6,658 nucleotides of DNA from the NCBI GenBank assembly GCA_017960065.1, contig JAGCZK010000137.1, positions 1-6,658 on the forward strand, read 5' to 3'. The notes under the pieces were generated by a model, which saw nothing but the letters and a program-made list of their open reading frames with translations, was not told the DNA's origin and searched no databases. This DNA comes from Paludibacteraceae bacterium. Its GTDB lineage: Bacteria; Bacteroidota; Bacteroidia; Bacteroidales; Paludibacteraceae. The translations under genes were made by a program, and so were the position numbers. The stretch's first letter is position 1; each line of letters begins with the position of its first letter. Below, piece after piece: positions 5,874-6,658 of this stretch.

Positions 5874-6005
5874 ATGAAAAAGATTATTCTTCTCGCCGTT
5901 ACTTTGATTGCATCGATGTTTATCTTCGTCAGCTGCCAAACCTCTTCGTGCAACTGCGGACTGGGACAAAACGGCACGCAAGCGGCTACCGAATGCATTG
6001 CCTAA
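5874..6005 (+). CDS. Small cysteine-rich lipoprotein, function unknown
   Basis: A 43-residue protein. MKKIILLAVTLIASMFIF is a lipoprotein signal peptide: two lysines, a hydrophobic core, then the lipobox FVSC with the lipid-bearing cysteine at position 21. F at -3 is looser than the classical L but common in Bacteroidota. The mature peptide is 23 residues, begins CQTSSCNCGLGQNGTQAATE and has three further cysteines (26, 28, 41), so it could form one disulfide or hold a metal. It would be anchored in a membrane facing the periplasm or exterior. It has its own -7 promoter element 23 bases upstream and a terminator 48 bases after the stop, so it is a single-gene unit between rarA (divergent) and gap. 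Size recalls entericidin-type lipoproteins, but no sequence similarity is evident. The gene is likely real; function is unknown. Confidence 0.75.
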   Translation: MKKIILLAVTLIASMFIFVSCQTSSCNCGLGQNGTQAATECIA

Positions 6006-6053
6006 GGCATTTCCCCATGACAGGCACCCGCTCCTGACAGGGCTTTTCCCTTA

Positions 6054-6088
6054 ACAATTCTTTTGTTGAAAAAGAATTGTATTTTTTT
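6054..6088 (+). terminator. Intrinsic terminator after the lipoprotein gene
   Basis: ACAATTCTTTT (6054-6064) and AAAAGAATTGT (6070-6080) form a perfect eleven-pair stem with a GTTGA loop, followed after one A by seven T residues (6082-6088). The stem is AT-rich but long. It separates the lipoprotein unit from gap, and its T tract runs into the gap promoter region. Confidence 0.85.
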
Positions 6089-6111
6089 GTGCTACATCTA
6101 AAAAAAAGGTG

Positions 6112-6119
6112 TAATTTTG
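6112..6119 (+). promoter_or_regulatory. Candidate promoter of gap
   Basis: TAATTTTGC matches the -7 consensus TAnnTTTG. A TTTG at 6086-6089, formed by the end of the preceding terminator's T tract, lies 22 bases upstream and could act as -33, slightly farther than usual. The predicted gap leader is about 30 nt and A/T-rich. Confidence 0.65.
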
Positions 6120-6154
6120 CATCGGAAATTTTTAACACTTAAATATTTATCAAA

Positions 6155-6658
6155 ATGATTAAAGTAGGTATTAATGGATTCGGCCGTATCGGACGTTTTG
6201 TTTTCCGTGCCGCCCAAACGAGAAACGACATTCAAATCGTTGGTATTAACGACCTTTGCCCGGTTGACTACTTGGCTTACATGCTGAAGTACGACACCAT
6301 GCACGGTCAATTCGACGGCACCATCGAAGCCGACGTTGAAAACAGCAAACTCATCGTAAACGGCAAATCTATCCGCGTTACCGCTTGCAAAGACCCGAAC
6401 GAATTGGCATGGGACAAAGTAGGCGCAGAATACGTAGTTGAATCGACCGGTTTGTTCTTGACCAAAGAAAAAGCCCAGGCCCACATCAACGCCGGTGCCA
6501 AATATGTAGTTATGTCGGCTCCGTCGAAAGACGACACCCCGATGTTCGTATGCGGTGTAAACGAAAAGACCTATGTAAAAGGTACCCAATTCGTTTCGAA
6601 CGCTTCTTGCACCACCAACTGCTTGGCTCCGATCGCCAAAGTGTTGAACGACAACTTC
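6155..6658 (+). CDS. gap: Glyceraldehyde-3-phosphate dehydrogenase, type I (N-terminal 168 codons)
   Basis: Partial gene, cut by the right edge; the full family length is about 335 residues. The enzyme oxidises and phosphorylates glyceraldehyde 3-phosphate to 1,3-bisphosphoglycerate with NAD in glycolysis, and works in reverse in gluconeogenesis. The N-terminal Rossmann motif is INGFGRIGR (6-14). Asp33 in GINDL is the residue that favours NAD over NADP. Further family blocks are YDTMHGQFDG (46-55), ESTGLF (96-101) and SAPSKDD (121-127). The catalytic block SNASCTTNCLAP (148-159) contains nucleophile Cys152. The ATG at 6155 follows TTTATCAAA, typical of A-rich initiation regions in this phylum, and the protein starts exactly at the family N-terminus. 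It has its own promoter and no upstream operon partner. No oddities in the visible part. Confidence 0.97.
   Translation, partial: MIKVGINGFGRIGRFVFRAAQTRNDIQIVGINDLCPVDYLAYMLKYDTMHGQFDGTIEADVENSKLIVNGKSIRVTACKDPNELAWDKVGAEYVVESTGLFLTKEKAQAHINAGAKYVVMSAPSKDDTPMFVCGVNEKTYVKGTQFVSNASCTTNCLAPIAKVLNDNF

Noticed and set aside
6018..6041. Direct repeat TGACAGG at 6018-6024 and 6035-6041
   Set aside because: Only two seven-base copies in a short spacer; easily chance and with no associated signal.
6098..6589. Minus-strand ORF of 163 codons opposite gap
   Set aside because: Antisense shadow of the conserved gap reading frame with no recognisable domain or start context.

Overview
The window looks like part of a Bacteroidales chromosome (phylum Bacteroidota). 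The GAPDH, RarA and sugar-transporter N-termini read like members of that order. Promoter-like TAnnTTTG elements sit at sensible distances before five transcription units. Starts are preceded by A-rich rather than Shine-Dalgarno sequence. Genus cannot be decided; base composition looks close to balanced, with GC-rich third positions in the long genes.

Layout, left to right: (1) the first 61 codons of a FucP-like sugar MFS transporter on the minus strand, with its own promoter and a perfect hairpin near its mRNA start; (2) an intrinsic terminator and then the complete minus-strand carB, carbamoyl-phosphate synthase large subunit, of the type resembling the CPS-II part of eukaryotic CAD rather than E. 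coli CarB; (3) a leader of roughly 170 nt before carB with a promoter, a short U-rich ORF and an intrinsic terminator whose stem begins at that ORF's stop codon; (4) a two-gene minus-strand operon, rarA then a SprT-like metalloprotease, overlapping by 16 nt; (5) a divergent pair of promoters; (6) a plus-strand 43-aa Cys-rich lipoprotein with its own terminator; (7) the first 168 codons of gap (GAPDH) on the plus strand, running off the window.

Functionally, most of the window is housekeeping: pyrimidine/arginine precursor synthesis, replication-fork maintenance, glycolysis and sugar uptake. The most interesting element is the carB leader. Promoter, U-rich leader ORF, stop codon at the hairpin base and 8-U terminator are arranged as in the E. 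coli pyrBI (pyrL) attenuator, which senses UTP through coupling of ribosome and RNA polymerase. This fits a carB product that by eye appears to lack one ornithine-contact residue. Also notable are the overlapping rarA-sprT pair, which echoes the eukaryotic WRNIP1 and Spartan fork-maintenance factors, and a four-codon patch of otherwise avoided codons forming a small palindrome at the RarA Walker B motif. No mobile elements, CRISPR arrays, tRNA or rRNA genes were seen, and no gene-free stretch exceeds 300 bases.
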